From Porphyromonadaceae bacterium UBA7087 (GTDB lineage Bacteria > Bacteroidota > Bacteroidia > Bacteroidales > Muribaculaceae), in NCBI GenBank assembly GCA_002493515.1, contig DKYZ01000063.1, forward strand, positions 6,303 through 22,255: DNA of 15,953 nt, given 5' to 3'. Positions 13,552 to 15,953 of this stretch are shown one piece after another. The notes beneath the pieces were generated by a model. It was given only the letters and a program-made list of their open reading frames with translations, had not been told where the DNA came from and did no database searches. The position numbers were made by a program, and so were the translations under genes. Numbering within the stretch: the stretch's first letter is position 1; each line of letters opens with the position of its first letter.

Positions 13552-15779
13552 AATGTGTTGATTTTGATTTCAAGTTTATTGACGCCCTCTTCATAGGAAT
13601 GGGCCATTCCCGACGAGAGCTGCGAGATGAGGTATATCCCGAGTCCTCCCACGGGCCTCTCCCCGGCCGGGGCCGAGGTGTCGACTTGGGGAGCCTGGGC
13701 AAGCGGGTTGAACTCCGGCGCGGCATAGGATATGGCCAGGTCAATGGCTGAGCCGTCGAACGACGCCGTCATATCTATGCCGACGTTCGCGTTGCTGTCG
13801 GCCGGGGTATATTCCACGATATTGGTTATCCATTCCTCTATGATGAGGCTGAGGCTGTAGGCGGGCTTGTGGCCGAGATGCCAGCGTGAGGCGCACCGCT
13901 GCGCGAATCGCGCTGCCTCGGCTATTGCCTCGCGGCTTCGTTGCAGGCGGGTCTGGAGCGTGTCGGCCTCGAGGATCGCCAGGACCATGGTCATGTCGTC
14001 GTGGGCGTCGTCGGGAGCGAAGGCCATGATGCGGGAGGATATCTCCGCGGGACGGGCTTTGGCATCGAGGCTGTCGGTGGCGGCGAGCAGCTCAAGCAGC
14101 CTTTGCTCGCCGAATTGTGTCTTGTCGCTGTTTTCGGTCTCGGTCAGTCCGTCGGTATAGATGAAGAGGGCGTCGCCGGGTGTCGCCGGTAGCACGGTCT
14201 CCTGATATGTCATCTCCTCCATGATGCCGATGGGCAGCCCCGGGGGAAGCGACAGCATCCTCCAGGCGCCGTCGTGGCGCATGGCCGGCGGATTGTGGCC
14301 GGCGTTGACTATCGTCATTGTCAGCGTGTCGGGGTCGAAGACGCATATCTGCATGGTCACGAACATGTTGCGGGGATTGTTGCGGCAAAGCGTGTTGTTG
14401 AGGTCGTAGAGAATGCGTGCGGGGGTCATGCCGTTCTCCACATCGGTGGTGAGGCGCTCCTTGAGCGATACCATCAGCAGGGATGCCGGTATGCCCTTTC
14501 CGCTGACGTCGGCTATGACGGTGCAGAGCCTGTTTCCCATGGTCTGCCAGAAGTACAGGTCGCCGCTGACTTCGAGCGCCGGGCGCAGGTATGTGGCCAG
14601 CGATATGTCGGCGCCTCCGGTATGCAGGATCTCCGGAGGGTCGGCGGGAAGCATGGAACGCTGTATGTCGGAGGCCACTTTCAGTTCGCTTTCGATCCGC
14701 TCGCGCTCGCGTGCCTCCCTGGCTGTGAGTTCCACGTAATCGGCTATCGACTTCTCCATATGGAGCATTGCCGTGCGCAGGCGGTTGAGGTCGCTGTAGC
14801 TGCCTACGTCGGGCAGCGGGGTGTCGAAGTTGCCTCGTCCGATGCTGTCGGCCGCTTCCGAGAGATGATCAAGGGGACGGGTGAGGCGCCACATCAGCGT
14901 GCGGATCAGGATGATGAGTATGATGGTGCCGCAGAGCATGATTATCACGAAGTGGGCACGCAGCCCCCTGAGCACCGACATGATCGAGGCGGTGGGGGTG
15001 ACGGATACTATCGACATTGGAAGCCCCGTCACCGGCGTGACGGTCACGATGTTGTCATCCCTCTGGCAGACTGTTTGCGTGGTGCTGCCGTCGGCGTCGT
15101 CGCCGGGAGCCATGATCCTGCCCTTCGAATCCACAAGAAACGATCTGGAATCCTTGTAGGGCTTCAGCTGGGCGACGGTGCGGGCCAGCTGGCTGAGGGA
15201 TATGTCGGCCGTGACCACGGCGTATATCCGGCCGTCGCGGTTGAAGAGCGGCATGGTGTATGTGATCATTGATGTCTCGCCGCCGCCCATGTCGTCATAT
15301 GCGGAGCTCCAGCAGGCTTTCCCCAGTTGTATGGGGCGCCGGAACCATTGCATGCCGGGATAGGGGTATTCGGGCGATCGCAGCACTTTCTGACTGAATC
15401 CGCCGGCGGAGTCGCGGTTCACGTATAGCATCCATTCTCTCTGTGGCGGGTTCCCGGCGTCGGGGTTAAGCGCCATGCTGCCCCCCATGATCAGGGTGTC
15501 GCTCTCGATCATTACGGTCAGCAGTTTGTCTACGTCGGTTCTGTTGTTCTCGAAATCCTGGCGCTCCATCACGAGTGCCGAGCGTCTCACCTGCCTCTCC
15601 ACATCGCCTATGTCTGACTTGAAGTTATCTACGAGTTGATGCTGAAACAGGGTCATGACGCGTTCCGCCTGGAGTCGCTGGTTGCGGGCTACCGTGCGCT
15701 CGATAACGAGAGTGATGCCGAGACCTGTCAGGAGACATACCGCAAAGACGTATATCGACAGGCGGTTGGATAGTTTCAT
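13548..15779 (-). CDS. Membrane sensor phosphatase: Cache - HAMP - SpoIIE/PP2C - HATPase-like
   Basis: This 743-residue protein has a membrane helix at about 9-27, a periplasmic double-Cache-like sensor at about 30-272 (MQWFRRPIQLGKACWSSAYDD and YAVVTADISLSQL), a second helix at about 274-298, HAMP at about 298-350, a coiled segment with ELKVASDIQRSMLP (365-378), and a PP2C/SpoIIE phosphatase at about 385-603. The phosphatase metal ligands are visible in GDLYF (Asp407), DVSGKG (Asp424), YTDGLTE (Asp543) and DDMTM (Asp594/595). Residues about 612-743 form a second, RsbW-like HATPase fold with Glu649 and Asn653 and a GGLGIYLI G2 box, but the G1 box reads SYAAPEFNP: the usual Asp is Tyr685 and the usual Gly is Ala687, so nucleotide binding or kinase activity is doubtful. 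It is first in the operon and overlaps the STAS gene by ATGA. It should dephosphorylate the STAS protein when the sensor binds its ligand, which is unknown; Cache domains typically bind small metabolites. Confidence 0.92.
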   Translation of the reverse strand: MKLSNRLSIYVFAVCLLTGLGITLVIERTVARNQRLQAERVMTLFQHQLVDNFKSDIGDVERQVRRSALVMERQDFENNRTDVDKLLTVMIESDTLIMGGSMALNPDAGNPPQREWMLYVNRDSAGGFSQKVLRSPEYPYPGMQWFRRPIQLGKACWSSAYDDMGGGETSMITYTMPLFNRDGRIYAVVTADISLSQLARTVAQLKPYKDSRSFLVDSKGRIMAPGDDADGSTTQTVCQRDDNIVTVTPVTGLPMSIVSVTPTASIMSVLRGLRAHFVIIMLCGTIILIILIRTLMWRLTRPLDHLSEAADSIGRGNFDTPLPDVGSYSDLNRLRTAMLHMEKSIADYVELTAREARERERIESELKVASDIQRSMLPADPPEILHTGGADISLATYLRPALEVSGDLYFWQTMGNRLCTVIADVSGKGIPASLLMVSLKERLTTDVENGMTPARILYDLNNTLCRNNPRNMFVTMQICVFDPDTLTMTIVNAGHNPPAMRHDGAWRMLSLPPGLPIGIMEEMTYQETVLPATPGDALFIYTDGLTETENSDKTQFGEQRLLELLAATDSLDAKARPAEISSRIMAFAPDDAHDDMTMVLAILEADTLQTRLQRSREAIAEAARFAQRCASRWHLGHKPAYSLSLIIEEWITNIVEYTPADSNANVGIDMTASFDGSAIDLAISYAAPEFNPLAQAPQVDTSAPAGERPVGGLGIYLISQLSSGMAHSYEEGVNKLEIKINTL

Positions 15780-15827
15780 AGTGAAGCGAGTATGGTTATG
15801 ATTACGTTGCTGTCATGCGCGATTCTG

Positions 15828-15859
15828 CAAAGTTAGCATTTCAAAGTGATACTTCCAAA
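15828..15859 (-). promoter_or_regulatory. Bacteroidetes-type promoter of the phosphatase-NRPS-exporter operon
   Basis: On the minus strand, TTTG (15859-15856), a 20-base spacer and TAACTTTG (15835-15828) match the -33 TTTG / -7 TAnnTTTG consensus of the Bacteroidetes primary sigma factor. The -7 box ends 48 bases before the ATG at 15779. The surrounding DNA is AT-rich against a GC-rich background. A housekeeping-type promoter in front of the partner-switching genes suggests basal expression without an alternative sigma factor. Confidence 0.72.
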
Positions 15860-15923
15860 CGTATATATGCCATTTTGCAAATATTTTTAATTTCAAGGCA
15901 ATCATGCGATATCAGTCCGTGGC

Positions 15924-15942
15924 CGGAGACGCCCCGTCTCCG
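15924..15942. repeat. GC-rich hairpin repeat, copy 2
   Basis: Bases 15924-15931 (cggagacg) and 15935-15942 (cgtctccg) form an 8-bp perfect stem with a 3-base loop. The 16-mer at 15916-15931 is identical to 136-151. It lies upstream of the operon promoter; what follows is outside the window. It is probably a dispersed intergenic hairpin, possibly a terminator of the next gene. Confidence 0.6.
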
Positions 15943-15953
15943 AGCCAAATCCC

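Noticed and set aside
13548..15779. The phosphatase gene as a sensor histidine kinase because of Cache, HAMP and HATPase parts
   Set aside because: There is no DHp domain or phospho-accepting His. The central domain has PP2C/SpoIIE metal-binding motifs and the HATPase part resembles RsbW with a broken G1 box.

Overview
The window looks like a high-G+C member of the Bacteroidales. Three things point there: a GldE-type CNNM/CBS protein overlapping a phosphopantetheinyl transferase gene, two promoters of the Bacteroidetes TTTG-N20-TAnnTTTG form, and leaders without Shine-Dalgarno sequences. The family cannot be fixed from the sequence; a gut lineage such as Muribaculaceae is a guess. Almost all coding is on the minus strand, gaps are short and there are no RNA genes, insertion sequences or CRISPR arrays.

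Layout. Bases 1-69 hold the C-terminal end of a plus-strand Bax-inhibitor-1-like gene, followed by a strong terminator hairpin. Next comes a housekeeping minus-strand pair, gldE (840-2222, probable TTG start) and an Sfp-type phosphopantetheinyl transferase (173-847), with its own promoter at 2251-2282. The rest, 15779 down to 2339, is a six-gene minus-strand operon read from a promoter at 15828-15859. In transcription order it encodes a Cache-HAMP-SpoIIE phosphatase with a C-terminal HATPase-like domain, a single-domain STAS anti-sigma-factor antagonist, a 2427-residue NRPS (C-A-T-C-A-T-Reductase), a MATE exporter fused to an RsbW-like HATPase/kinase domain, a second short phosphopantetheinyl transferase, and an outer-membrane beta-barrel of DcaP-like type. 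The first five genes are joined by four successive 4-base ATGA stop/start overlaps.

How it may work. The NRPS would condense two residues and release them reductively as a dipeptide aldehyde (or alcohol), probably N-acylated because the line opens with a condensation domain. My manual reading of the A-domain pockets suggests a branched aliphatic residue, then a basic residue (two acidic pocket positions), which would be a leupeptin-like class of product. The local phosphopantetheinyl transferase would activate the carrier domains. The MATE protein would move the product over the inner membrane and the barrel could serve the outer membrane.

The striking part is a full partner-switching circuit (PP2C phosphatase, STAS substrate, HATPase kinase) built into a biosynthetic operon with no sigma factor in view, and with the kinase domain welded to the exporter. 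The phosphatase's own HATPase domain has lost the key Asp and Gly of its G1 box, whereas the exporter's copy keeps all nucleotide-binding boxes. This suggests that the switch may gate export, or couple export to gene expression, in response to a periplasmic ligand. That regulatory model is inference; the domain content is read directly from the sequence.
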